Source: JBBIOI01 sp037443425 (lineage in GTDB: Bacteria; Desulfobacterota; BSN033; UBA1163). From it: 64,000 nt of DNA. This document shows positions 33,852 through 42,084 of the stretch, in pieces. The notes below the pieces were generated by a model. That model ran no database searches, was not told where the DNA came from, and worked only from the letters and a program-made list of their open reading frames with translations. The DNA is taken from positions 7,330 to 71,329 of the forward strand of contig JBBIOI010000004.1 in the NCBI GenBank assembly GCA_037443425.1, given 5' to 3'. The translations under genes and the position numbers were made by a program. Every line of letters starts with the position of its first letter. Positions within the stretch are counted from its first letter, which is position 1.

Positions 33852-34508
33852 TTATACCCTTTTACCTTCAAGACCTCTAATTAAATTTATGTTATTACCC
33901 GGTATTACCATTTCAAATATGGATTCGATAGTCGTATAATCGTAATATCCAAGCCTTGCCAGAGGACGTATCTTCAATATATCTATTCGTCCATCTGGTC
34001 CTATTACTTCGTCTTTGATATGAATTAAGACAACACGTCCAATGATAATATCAACGGTTCCCATAGGCCCATTTCCAGGAAGTCTGATGGAACTATAAAG
34101 TAGGCATTCAAATTGGATAGGAGACTCAGCAACCCTTGCTGGTTTGATCATTATAGAAGGGGCTTTTCTTAAACCTGCTATTTCAAATTCATCTATCTCG
34201 GGTGGCACTTCCTGGGCAGAAAGATTTACAGCCTGACGAAGTTCATAAGTTGCCATATTATAAACAAATTCACCGGTCTGTTCGATATTAATTACAGTAT
34301 CTTTCTTCATGCCTCTGCTGTTTTGATTAGCAGCAAACATCACATAAGGGGGATCAAAGCTTAGGTTTTGAAACTGGCTGAAGGGTGCTAAATTATGGAT
34401 GCCATCCTTGCTGATTGTTGAAATCCATCCAATAGGTCGTGGAACAACGCAGGATTTAAAAGGATCGTGAGGGAGTCCGTGATCGTTTTTCAATGGATCA
34501 TAATACAT
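33852..34508 (-). CDS. Flavin reductase-like FMN-binding protein (flavoredoxin family)
   Basis: 218 aa, flavin_reduct split barrel: VPRPIGWISTISKDGIHNLAPFS at 23-45, PPYVMFAANQNSRGMKKDT, and TGEFVYNMATYEL are typical of the DIM6/NTAB flavoprotein group. It would bind FMN and act as a flavoredoxin or a small-molecule reductase. It converges on the 33165 gene with 15 nt between stops and stands alone on its strand. Confidence 0.85.
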   Translation of the reverse strand: MYYDPLKNDHGLPHDPFKSCVVPRPIGWISTISKDGIHNLAPFSQFQNLSFDPPYVMFAANQNSRGMKKDTVINIEQTGEFVYNMATYELRQAVNLSAQEVPPEIDEFEIAGLRKAPSIMIKPARVAESPIQFECLLYSSIRLPGNGPMGTVDIIIGRVVLIHIKDEVIGPDGRIDILKIRPLARLGYYDYTTIESIFEMVIPGNNINLIRGLEGKRV

Positions 34509-34712
34509 AGACTAATCCTTTCATTTATTTGATTTATGATTCGATTATTATAAATTTAAACATGATTGTCAATTTTTTTACAATAAGGCTTTTAATAAGT
34601 ACTTAAATAAATACCCTTTTGGTATTGTTTCCTAATAAATGAGATTAACATGGGCTAAACCCCGGAAATAGGGTCAAACCGACCAGAGCAATCCCTAAAA
34701 ATCGCCACATTC

Positions 34713-34745
34713 AGTCATTGCGAGCGAAGCATAGCAATCTCTTTT
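34713..34745. repeat. R2, short copy
   Basis: GTCATTGCGAGCGAAGCATA followed by GCAATCTCTT is the minimal R2 unit. The remainder of the 312-bp gap 34509-34820 is AT-rich with nothing recognisable apart from the wecB promoter. Confidence 0.6.
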
Positions 34746-34772
34746 TTTTCTTAATCCTCTTTCAAAAAATCC

Positions 34773-34801
34773 TTGCAAGATTTGGTAGGTTAATGTAATA
34801 T
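34773..34801 (+). promoter_or_regulatory. Candidate promoter for wecB
   Basis: TTGCAA (34773-34778), a 17-nt spacer and TAATAT (34796-34801), 20 nt before the ATG at 34821. No strong Shine-Dalgarno is seen, so the leader may be very short. Confidence 0.45.
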
Positions 34802-34820
34802 TTTTAAAAATTTTTAAGCT

Positions 34821-35939
34821 ATGAAGATAGTAACAATTATTGGTGCAAGACCACAGTTTATTAAGGCCTCTTCAGTTTACCGTGCCATTAAATCGATTGA
34901 TAGGAAAAATAGGATTAAAGAAGTATTGGTTCATACAGGCCAGCATTACGATTATTTAATGGATCAAGTCTTTTTTGAGGAACTTGAACTTCCAAGGCCC
35001 GATTATCATCTTGGTGTTGGTTCGGGCTCCCATGGTAAACAGACTGCTTTGATGCTCGAAAGGATTGAAGCAGTTCTCGAGAAAGAGAAACCTGACATTG
35101 TGATAGTATATGGAGACACTAATTCAACACTTGCAGGTGCATTAGGAGCAGCCAAATTGAAAATCCCGGTTGCGCATATTGAAGCAGGTCTTAGAAGTTA
35201 TAATCGTGAAATGCCAGAGGAGATAAACCGCGTTTTAACCGATCATCTCTCTTATTATCTTTTTTGCCCTACAGAGCATGCGGTAAGGAACCTCGAAAAA
35301 GAGGGGATTATAGATGGAAAAGGAAGACTGGTTAGGGATGTTGGGGATGTAATGTATGACTCAATCCTATATTATTCTCAGATAGCTGAAAGAAAATCAA
35401 AAATCCTGAGAGATTTAAATCTATCCACTTCTGATTCTTCACATTCAGATTATTATTTGGTGACAATTCACAGGGCAGAAAATACTGATAATCCCAAAAG
35501 GTTAAAATCCATTTTAAAGGCACTAAATAAAATTGGTAAGGAGGAAGTAGTTATCTTTCCGATTCATCCGAGGACAAAGAAGATGATAAACAATTATCGA
35601 CTTGCCAAAGAGACGAATAATATTAAACTGATTGAGCCAGTTTCTTATCTAAATATGCTTATGCTCGAAAAGAATGCAAATCTTATACTCACTGATTCAG
35701 GGGGAGTCCAAAAAGAGGCCTTCTGGTTAAGAGTTCCATGTATTACTTTAAGAGAAGAGACAGAGTGGGTAGAGACGGTTCAAAGCGGGTGGAATATTTT
35801 GGCTGGTATTGATACAGATAGAATTATTGAGGCTGTTAAATCGGCTAAGAGAGTGGGTTTTTCTAAAAGAAAAAAAAGTTTTTTTGGAGATGGAAAAGCC
35901 AGCCAAAAAATAGTTAGTATTCTAATGAATCTTAATTGA
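34821..35939 (+). CDS. wecB: UDP-N-acetylglucosamine 2-epimerase (non-hydrolysing)
   Basis: 372 aa, full length. Motifs: GARPQFIKASSVYRAI at the N-terminus, HTGQHYDYLMDQVFF, VYGDTNSTLAGALGA, HIEAGLRSYNREMPEEINR with the catalytic residues, and SGGVQKEAFWLRVPC...REETEW near the C-terminus. It makes UDP-ManNAc for surface polysaccharide. It is alone in this position, with no glycan cluster around it. Single-gene context is common for wecB. Confidence 0.94.
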   Translation: MKIVTIIGARPQFIKASSVYRAIKSIDRKNRIKEVLVHTGQHYDYLMDQVFFEELELPRPDYHLGVGSGSHGKQTALMLERIEAVLEKEKPDIVIVYGDTNSTLAGALGAAKLKIPVAHIEAGLRSYNREMPEEINRVLTDHLSYYLFCPTEHAVRNLEKEGIIDGKGRLVRDVGDVMYDSILYYSQIAERKSKILRDLNLSTSDSSHSDYYLVTIHRAENTDNPKRLKSILKALNKIGKEEVVIFPIHPRTKKMINNYRLAKETNNIKLIEPVSYLNMLMLEKNANLILTDSGGVQKEAFWLRVPCITLREETEWVETVQSGWNILAGIDTDRIIEAVKSAKRVGFSKRKKSFFGDGKASQKIVSILMNLN

Positions 35940-36032
35940 TAGATAAAGTTTTCTTTTATTTAAAAATGATGGTTTTATCGACTTCCCCCCAAAAGACTGT
36001 ATCATAATTCAACATAAGAAATGAAACCAAAT

Positions 36033-36112
36033 ACGGCAAGGGACAAGGCCTTACCCTACGTTTTAAATTCTTATAATCTCTCGTAGGGCAAGCCCTTACG
36101 ACTTGCCGAACC
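36033..36112. repeat. R4: GTAGGGCAAGCC / TTGCCGAACC palindromic repeat, copy 1
   Basis: CGGCAAGGGACAAGGCC with TTACCCTACG, then TCGTAGGGCAAGCCC and ACTTGCCGAACC, its inverse. A second copy is at 61412-61480. The gap 35940-36287 holds this repeat and a sigma-54-type promoter. Confidence 0.6.
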
Positions 36113-36241
36113 AATCATTAAGATGTCATTTGTTTTAAGAAATGGAAAGAATTTAGGAAAAAAGGGAAAATTTATTCTTTTGTGGGACTTAATAAAAATA
36201 AAATGGTGTAAAATAGTGTTAATTAATGTAAGAAACTTGCG

Positions 36242-36257
36242 TGGCATATAATTTGCT
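36242..36257 (+). promoter_or_regulatory. Candidate sigma-54 promoter (-24/-12)
   Basis: TGGCATATAATTTGCT has GG (36243-36244) and GC (36255-36256) separated by exactly 10 bp, with flanking TGGCA and TTGCT, matching the sigma-54 pattern except for the CG after TGGCA. It lies 31 nt before the ATG at 36288. A sigma-70 reading (TATAAT inside it) lacks a good -35. Confidence 0.45.
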
Positions 36258-36287
36258 TTTTTTAATTATTCTAAAGGAGTAAAAATT

Positions 36288-37136
36288 ATGGAAAATAATC
36301 CACTTTTCAACCTAAATGAAGATGATAATCCATTTAAGTCTTTCGTGAATAAAGATGAGATAAAATCGTTTGAACCAAATTTAATATCGTCAAAAGATAG
36401 CATCTCTTTATTGTTTCCCCTTTTTATAGAGTTAATTAAACAATTAAAAAATAAGTTGATGTCTATTAAAAACCTTACTCAAATCTCTCAAGGTAAATTT
36501 AGTGATAAAGAATTTGGTGATTATTTTAAACGTTTGGTTACAGATGATATTGATAAGATAGATTTATTACTGGAAAATTTTCTTGACTACATCAAAGTAA
36601 ATTTTACTGTCAGGAAGAAAAATACCGTTCATATGATTATTGAGGAGGTGCTAAAGAGACATCAATCACGTTTAGAAGAAAAGAGGGTTCGAATATTTAA
36701 AAAATTTGAGAAGGATCTTCCAGAAATAATTGTTCCAGATGAAGAGTTTAAATATATGATCAATTCGATTATTCAATATGCGATCATATGGATGCCTATA
36801 GATGGGAATATATGGTTTTTAACAAAATCCCTTATTTTACCGAGTGAAGGGGTTGAAGAACAGGCTCTTTTTAAAAAAGATGGGAAACAGGTAGAAATTG
36901 ATATAATTTTTACAGGATATAAAAGTCCTAAAGAGCAGTTTTCAAAAGTTTTGCCCATTTCAGATGTCCAAAAAGGTGAAGAGCTGGATCTTGAGCTTAG
37001 GTTGGTAAATGAAATTGTTAAAAGGAATCGAGGGAAGATGAAATTTATGATAGATGAAAAAAATTCAAAAACCTTTATTTCTCTAAAATTTCCTGCCGAA
37101 AGAAGAACAAAAATTTACTATCCACCAATAAATTAA
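36288..37136 (+). CDS. Degenerate histidine-kinase-like protein
   Basis: 282 aa, cytoplasmic, no membrane segment. Residues about 40-105 resemble a dimerisation/phosphoacceptor helix pair (ELIKQLKNKLMSIKNLTQ), but the expected His two residues before the RNPL-like motif is not there. Residues about 115-275 resemble a HATPase_c fold (MIIEEVLKRHQSRLEEKRV; LRLVNEIVKRNRGKM), yet the N box and the DxGxG ATP motifs are not recognisable. It may be a pseudokinase that binds a partner kinase or regulator. It stands alone after a possible sigma-54 promoter, with an AAAGGAG site. Confidence 0.6.
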   Translation: MENNPLFNLNEDDNPFKSFVNKDEIKSFEPNLISSKDSISLLFPLFIELIKQLKNKLMSIKNLTQISQGKFSDKEFGDYFKRLVTDDIDKIDLLLENFLDYIKVNFTVRKKNTVHMIIEEVLKRHQSRLEEKRVRIFKKFEKDLPEIIVPDEEFKYMINSIIQYAIIWMPIDGNIWFLTKSLILPSEGVEEQALFKKDGKQVEIDIIFTGYKSPKEQFSKVLPISDVQKGEELDLELRLVNEIVKRNRGKMKFMIDEKNSKTFISLKFPAERRTKIYYPPIN

Positions 37137-37175
37137 AATCTGCCTCCTCCTTTCATGCAAAGAATCCTTATTTCC

Positions 37176-37258
37176 TATCACTGCAAGCAATTCAATATTT
37201 AGTATGAGGAGGCATGGCAATTTTATAGTTTCCTTGCTTCCGCCGGGATGACAATCTT
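37176..37258. repeat. R2, degenerate copy
   Basis: CTATCACTGCAAGCAATTC, GAGGCATGGCAATTTTATAG and CTTGCTTCCGCC...GATGACAATC follow the R2 order with many changes. Confidence 0.5.
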
Positions 37259-37273
37259 ATCAATATAATAAGA

Positions 37274-37394
37274 AGAGGCCGCTTAAAAAGTCTTTTAAAG
37301 ACTGGGGAGGTAGGGTTCAAAACCATTCGAATGCGGGCTTTTTCACCCCACCTCTCCACTATGGAAAGATTTTTAATTAGTTTTTCAGAGGTCT
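37274..37394 (-). repeat. MITE-like repeat R1, copy C (centre deleted)
   Basis: The right arm (AAAAAGTCTTTTAAAGACTG, then GGGGAGGTAGGGTTCAAAAC, then GAATGCGGGC) runs straight into the left arm (TTTTTCACCCCACC...AATTAGTTTTTCAGAGGTCT). The roughly 100-bp centre is missing, leaving about 121 bp that can fold end to end. Confidence 0.7.
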
Positions 37395-37397
37395 GGT

Positions 37398-38372
37398 TTA
37401 TTTTCTCAATCCAATCCTTTTGGCAATCTCGAGTGCCTTTTTATACTCATCCTCTGTCATTCGTCTCAATTCGGATGGGGATTTGTATTCCACAAGACTT
37501 CCCATTTGGTCTATTTTGGTTTTTGTTGCCTTTACAGCTTTTTCAATTGCTTGTACCAGAACTTTCTTTGCCTCATCAGGTATACCTTCTGGGGCATAAA
37601 GGGCAAACCATGTAGCAAAAAGACTTTCTTTATAACCAAATTCGTTAATAGTAGGAATATGAGGATAGGCATCCATCTTATTTGTAATAAGCAAAACCCT
37701 CATCTGACCTGCCTCTACATAAGGTTTGACTTTAGCCAATCCATCACAGGTAACTTCAACGTGACCTCCCAGAAGTGCAGTCATTACAGATTCTCCACCT
37801 TTAAAAGGAACATGTGTAAACTTTGCTCCTGTAATAGACATAATCATTTCGAGTAAAAAGTGTGGAGTAGAACCTATACCAATTGTGCTTACACGTAATT
37901 TACCAGGATTTTTCTTAGCATATTCTATTAATTCAGGAAACGTTTTCCATGGTGAATCAGACCTTACCGTTATGGTCTGTGGAAAGAAATAGTGGAATCC
38001 TAAAGGTTCAAAGTCTTTAAATGGGTCATAATGAACCGTATCTGGGTTTGAAATCGGAGCGTATATCATAGCCGATGCCCCCGCATAAAGGATGGTATAG
38101 CCATCTTTTTTAGACCTTGCAACAGTATGGGCGCCCAATGTAGCGGAGGCACCAGGCTTATTCATACAAATAATTTTTACGCCAAGAATCTTCTCCATTT
38201 CGTCAGCCAACATACGGGCCGTGATATCTCCCGTTGCTCCTGCAACATAGGGAATAATAAGTTGGATTGGTCTATCTGGGTATACGGCTAATGAGATAGA
38301 AGGTTGAGATAGTAAGATTAAGAGGGTAATAAATGAAATTGTAATGGTGGAATAAAGATAGAATTTTTTCAT
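37398..38372 (-). CDS. TTT-family (Bug/TctC) periplasmic substrate-binding protein
   Basis: 324 aa with a signal peptide (residues 1-30, cleavage near SLAVYP). The mature start YPDRPIQLIIPYVAGATGDITARMLADEM is the classic Bug/TctC opening, and the NKPGASATLGAHTVARSKKDGYT segment follows. It captures carboxylates for a tripartite tricarboxylate transporter; the tctA/tctB membrane genes are not in the window, as is common for orphan Bug proteins. It is co-directional with the M24-fold gene 27 nt upstream. Confidence 0.9.
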   Translation of the reverse strand: MKKFYLYSTITISFITLLILLSQPSISLAVYPDRPIQLIIPYVAGATGDITARMLADEMEKILGVKIICMNKPGASATLGAHTVARSKKDGYTILYAGASAMIYAPISNPDTVHYDPFKDFEPLGFHYFFPQTITVRSDSPWKTFPELIEYAKKNPGKLRVSTIGIGSTPHFLLEMIMSITGAKFTHVPFKGGESVMTALLGGHVEVTCDGLAKVKPYVEAGQMRVLLITNKMDAYPHIPTINEFGYKESLFATWFALYAPEGIPDEAKKVLVQAIEKAVKATKTKIDQMGSLVEYKSPSELRRMTEDEYKKALEIAKRIGLRK

Positions 38373-38399
38373 AGAAACTTACCTCCATTTCTAAATTTT

Positions 38400-39533
38400 T
38401 TATATAGTTAATAAATCGTCGGTGGCTTGGTTTAATCTTTCATAACCCTCGTTGGTTACTAAATATGTTTCTCCCCAGAAGAAGCTTGTTTTTCCATCAG
38501 GGGTAAAGACTGTGGGGTGAATGATAACTGCCATACCCGGTTCAAATTCCATCTCATTTTGCCAAGAGATTCGAGCCTCAACCAAATCGATTCCACAGAT
38601 ATGTCCAAGTGGAGGCCTGAGGATATAACCGCAGTCTTTGACATAGGATTCCATAGCCAGGACAATATCTTTTACAGTCTTTTTAGGTTTCAAATATTTT
38701 AGACCCTCTTTTGTTGCTCCTTCGCAAACATTCTTTATTTTTTCAAGATCTTTATTAGGTTCTCCAACGTTTACTGTTCTTACGAGTTGCGTCCAATAAC
38801 CTTCATAACGCGGGGTAATTTCCATAAGAACACTGTCGCCTTTCTCTATCTTCCTTTGAGAAGGAGAATATGGTAGGGGCAAAGCATTTTTATCTCCCAG
38901 GACAAATCTTCCCGAGCCTATGAGCGTAAAATGGGATTCTGCTCCATTTTTACGTGCATAGTGTTCAATGGCCGAAGCGATCTCGAATTCAGTTACACCT
39001 GGTTTAATAATATTTATTGCAGATTCAAATCCTCCATCTCCAAGTCTTGATCCTTTCCTCAATATATCCATCTCTTCTTGACTTCTTTTAAACCTGATCT
39101 CCATAATTTGTGCATGGTTATCAACCCAATCTACCTCTGGAAGTTCGCTCTTTAAAATCTTAAACCACGAAATGGGTAGCATATCAAAATTAACTCCAAC
39201 TCTACCTTTTATAACTCCACGCTCTTTTAAGAGTTTAACAGTTTCTCCAATAAGGTCTTCAGTAAATCGACAGTCTCTTACGGATGATCTTTTTTGGGCG
39301 GCCTGTCTTGATATTTCACTGAAGGCAAAAAGGACAGGTTCTGAATCGGGAAAGATTACGACTACCTGCCTATAAAAAATAACAAAAAGATCGGTATAGT
39401 ATCTGAGATCACCCATTACCGAAGGCCCTACATTTGTATCTCCAATAAGGAGTAATGCAGAGAGTTCATTTTTCTTCATCATTTCAACAAGGGCCTTATG
39501 TCTTCTTTTTCTTTCGGTTTCTGAAAATGGCAT
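38400..39533 (-). CDS. M24-fold (creatinase/aminopeptidase-like) protein with altered metal ligands
   Basis: 377 aa: N-terminal creatinase-type domain (residues 1-150) and a C-terminal pita-bread domain. The metal ligands of Xaa-Pro peptidases (D, D, H, E, E) are mostly replaced: the first two Asp positions read MEITPRYEGYWTQLVRT, His is kept in LGHICGIDLVEA, the first Glu is replaced in VIIHPTVF, and the last is kept in WGETYLVT. So it is probably not a metallopeptidase. It may be a creatinase-like hydrolase of a small C-N substrate or a non-catalytic member. An AGGAGG site precedes the ATG. Confidence 0.8.
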   Translation of the reverse strand: MPFSETERKRRHKALVEMMKKNELSALLLIGDTNVGPSVMGDLRYYTDLFVIFYRQVVVIFPDSEPVLFAFSEISRQAAQKRSSVRDCRFTEDLIGETVKLLKERGVIKGRVGVNFDMLPISWFKILKSELPEVDWVDNHAQIMEIRFKRSQEEMDILRKGSRLGDGGFESAINIIKPGVTEFEIASAIEHYARKNGAESHFTLIGSGRFVLGDKNALPLPYSPSQRKIEKGDSVLMEITPRYEGYWTQLVRTVNVGEPNKDLEKIKNVCEGATKEGLKYLKPKKTVKDIVLAMESYVKDCGYILRPPLGHICGIDLVEARISWQNEMEFEPGMAVIIHPTVFTPDGKTSFFWGETYLVTNEGYERLNQATDDLLTI

Positions 39534-39560
39534 AGACTACCTCCTAAATTTTTGTTGGTA

Positions 39561-39588
39561 ATTATAAATTTTTATAGAAGATAGTCAA
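39561..39588 (-). promoter_or_regulatory. Candidate promoter for the M24-fold/TctC pair
   Basis: On the minus strand TTGACT (39588-39583), a 16-nt spacer and a perfect TATAAT (39566-39561), 27 nt before the ATG at 39533. Confidence 0.5.
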
Positions 39589-39678
39589 GTATCATTGGGT
39601 AGGATTAAGGAAAAAAAGAGAGATTCACACCACGCATTAGTAATAGAATTGTAATGATTTAATTTCTCCGAGTGATAG

Positions 39679-40812
39679 TTATAAAGTAGGTCGGTCTGGA
39701 TATTTTTCAGCAATAGCCTTTATATAAGGATCCTCGAGAACCAGAAGTTTTCCATCATGGTGAATGTATGTATTTCCTATCTTTAAGGTTGCATTCCTTA
39801 TATCGCCTGTGCAGTGAACCCAATAGGGATACTCAGGAGTAGGTGGAGGGGCACCAATATGGAAATGTATATTTGAGGTATGTGAGTGTTCAATGATTCG
39901 ATGGTAAAGTAGATGGGGACAGTGACCAAAATCAACATTTGCATTTGGATGAACTCCAAAATGAAAGCAGTTAAAATCGAAAGTCTTTTCTCCCAGAAAT
40001 TTGCTGATAGATATAAGGAACTCATTTAATTTTCTTGCCTCTTTATCCCCTTCTATTTTCATGATCTTAGAATCTTCCACTGTTATTTTGATCGGACTCT
40101 CGAAATAAGGAGGTATTCCAATGAATCGAGACCACCAGCTAAGCATTCTATCAAAAATCAAGATACCATTTACATTTTTCACATTTATAGGAGGCGAAAC
40201 CCATTCAGGCCATGGTCTGTAATATCCGACCTCTTCCCTCCTTACAGTATAAGATGTAAACCATGGGTGATCTGGATGGTAGGCGCTTTGTATAATACCT
40301 TCAAGGTAAGTACCATTCTTATCTGTAATTTTAAAGGAAAGACCTTCCTGAATAGGAATACATGCCCTGTATCTTATCTCACTTACGAGTTCATGAGGTG
40401 TTAAAGCCCATGGGGTCGAGAGAAGTTCTGCTGTGACAGCAAAGTTTCTTATCATAAATTTTTTCTTTTCCCATGTAAATTTTTTGAACTCAACAATCTC
40501 CTCAAAGGCAAGATCAAGGGTATTATTGATCATTATATCAGAGGCTTCAAATGCAGCCCTTACAACGGATGGGAATTGCCACTTATGGACTTGTTGATAC
40601 TCATCTGCCCAAAGAATATAGGGAGTTGCCCCCCTTTCTTTGATACATATCTCAAGCCAGGTGATTACTCGTTCGTCAATAAGATTATCTCCTCCATAGA
40701 GGCCATCCCTATAGGCAAGAATAAGTACTTTCTGTTTTGGAGTGATCCTTACACAATTATCAAGTAAATCCCCTATTGCTATTAATATTTTTTTTGGTAT
40801 TGCTGTGGTCAT
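39679..40812 (-). CDS. M29 aminopeptidase / NicX-like metalloenzyme
   Basis: 377 aa. The N-terminal ITPKQKVLILAYRDGLYGG and the C-terminal HFGVHPNANVDFG...HLLYHRIIEHSHTSNIHFHIG, with an Asn/His/Glu-rich metal-binding layout, fit the M29 peptidase fold shared with 2,5-dihydroxypyridine dioxygenase (NicX). A dioxygenase is unlikely in an anaerobe, so hydrolysis or a ring/amide cleavage is more plausible. An AAGGAG site precedes the ATG. The gap to the M24-fold gene is 145 nt and includes that gene's promoter. Confidence 0.65.
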   Translation of the reverse strand: MTTAIPKKILIAIGDLLDNCVRITPKQKVLILAYRDGLYGGDNLIDERVITWLEICIKERGATPYILWADEYQQVHKWQFPSVVRAAFEASDIMINNTLDLAFEEIVEFKKFTWEKKKFMIRNFAVTAELLSTPWALTPHELVSEIRYRACIPIQEGLSFKITDKNGTYLEGIIQSAYHPDHPWFTSYTVRREEVGYYRPWPEWVSPPINVKNVNGILIFDRMLSWWSRFIGIPPYFESPIKITVEDSKIMKIEGDKEARKLNEFLISISKFLGEKTFDFNCFHFGVHPNANVDFGHCPHLLYHRIIEHSHTSNIHFHIGAPPPTPEYPYWVHCTGDIRNATLKIGNTYIHHDGKLLVLEDPYIKAIAEKYPDRPTL

Positions 40813-40899
40813 TATAGGTTCTCCTTGATTAGCTTGAAAAAAATTTTACCTCACTTGCTCACTAAAAAATCAGTTCGTTCAAAGTTTAAATGATTAATT

Positions 40900-41682
40900 T
40901 TATAGCAATAAGTTCTCCACTTCTGCAATACTTTTGAAAACAAAATCGGGCTGAAGATTCGAATGTCTATATTTTTTCAGGGTTTCTTCATCCGTTATCC
41001 CTGTCAATACAACACCTGTTGCAATTCCAGCCTCTTTTCCCATCTTTATATCTTCATAGATAGAGTCTCCAATAATGATACATTCAAAGGGGCTCAGGTC
41101 CATTTTCTCTAAGGCGATCTTTATTATAAAAGAAGAAGGTTTTCCCAGAGCTATCTCCAACTTTTTTTGTGTTAAAGTCTCGATAGCAGAAATGGTTTCT
41201 TTAAAATTAAGTAGTTCCACTTCAACAGGACAGGTTTGATCAGTATTTATTACAGCAAAACGAGCACCCCCTTTAATCGCCTGATGAGCTATTTTTAACT
41301 TCTGATAATCAAAGGCTCGATCAAAGGCGATAACTACGTATTGAATCTCTTTAGGATCTTCAGTCATGATAAATCCATCCCTTCTTAACTCTTCGATAAT
41401 AGTAGATTCTCCAATCACAAAAAGTTTTGCATCCGATGCATTTCTTTTTAGATATCGACCTATGGCAAGGGTAGGATTTATGATTTCATCCGATTTTGTA
41501 GGGATTCCAAGGGAGGTCAATTTTTTTGCACAATCCTCACGAGTTTGAATTGTATTGTTAGAGATAAATACAACCCTTCCTCCTTTTTTTCGAATCCGAG
41601 AAATCAACCGATCTGCTCCAGAAATAAGTCTATCGCCAGAATAAACAGTTCCATCTAAGTCGAAAATAAATCCTTTAAACAT
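40900..41682 (-). CDS. HAD-IIA family sugar-phosphatase-like hydrolase (NagD type)
   Basis: 260 aa, usual length. Motif I FIFDLDGTVYSGDRL with nucleophilic Asp, motif II VVFISNNT, a NagD-type cap, Lys motif ALGKPSSFI and motif IV IIGDSIYEDIKMGKEAG. Such enzymes dephosphorylate nucleoside or sugar phosphates. It is monocistronic between an M29-like gene (87-nt gap) and a divergent MFS gene. Confidence 0.9.
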   Translation of the reverse strand: MFKGFIFDLDGTVYSGDRLISGADRLISRIRKKGGRVVFISNNTIQTREDCAKKLTSLGIPTKSDEIINPTLAIGRYLKRNASDAKLFVIGESTIIEELRRDGFIMTEDPKEIQYVVIAFDRAFDYQKLKIAHQAIKGGARFAVINTDQTCPVEVELLNFKETISAIETLTQKKLEIALGKPSSFIIKIALEKMDLSPFECIIIGDSIYEDIKMGKEAGIATGVVLTGITDEETLKKYRHSNLQPDFVFKSIAEVENLLL

Positions 41683-41709
41683 CTTCTTTTTAATATCCTT
41701 ACTTATTCA

Positions 41710-41727
41710 CCTGATATTCATATCAGG
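41710..41727 (-). promoter_or_regulatory. Palindrome in the HAD leader
   Basis: CCTGATA-ttca-TATCAGG is a perfect 7-bp inverted repeat 28 nt upstream of the HAD start. It may be an operator half-site pair or a leader hairpin; no T-run follows. Confidence 0.3.
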
Positions 41728-41820
41728 ATAGAATGTTTTTGGATACAAATAATATCTCCTTTTTTAATCTTTCGTCAAGATATGGGTTACTTCGAGAGGT
41801 ATCATTTTTAAAAACTTAAA

Positions 41821-42007
41821 GAGACCTCTGAAAAACTATTTAAAAATTCTTTCATAAATGGTGAGCTGGGGTGAAAAAGCCTTCGAGCGGATACCTTATA
41901 TAGATTAGCACTATTGATTATTAGCAATTTAAATATTAAAAGCCCGCATTCGAAGGGTTTTGAACCCTACCTCCCCAGTCTTTCAAAGACTTTTTCAGAG
42001 ACCTCTT
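41821..42007 (+). repeat. MITE-like repeat R1, copy D (short internal deletion)
   Basis: It starts GAGACCTCTGAAAAACT and ends GACTTTTTCAGAGACCTCTT. Relative to copy E about 30 bp of the centre (the CCCCTTAAATAATTGG part) is absent. The direct decamer AGAGACCTCT is seen at both outer edges. It fills half of the gap 41683-42084. Confidence 0.8.
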
Positions 42008-42084
42008 AAAGAATTTTGCATGGAAATTCTTTTAAAAGAGTTACATAATATTGATGGTTTCAAAAAGATTAAAAGGCAATGTAA

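Noticed and set aside
41821..42007. Direct decamer AGAGACCTCT at both edges of R1 copy D as a target-site duplication
   Set aside because: AGACCT recurs at the ends of most other copies, so it belongs to the element consensus rather than to the insertion site.
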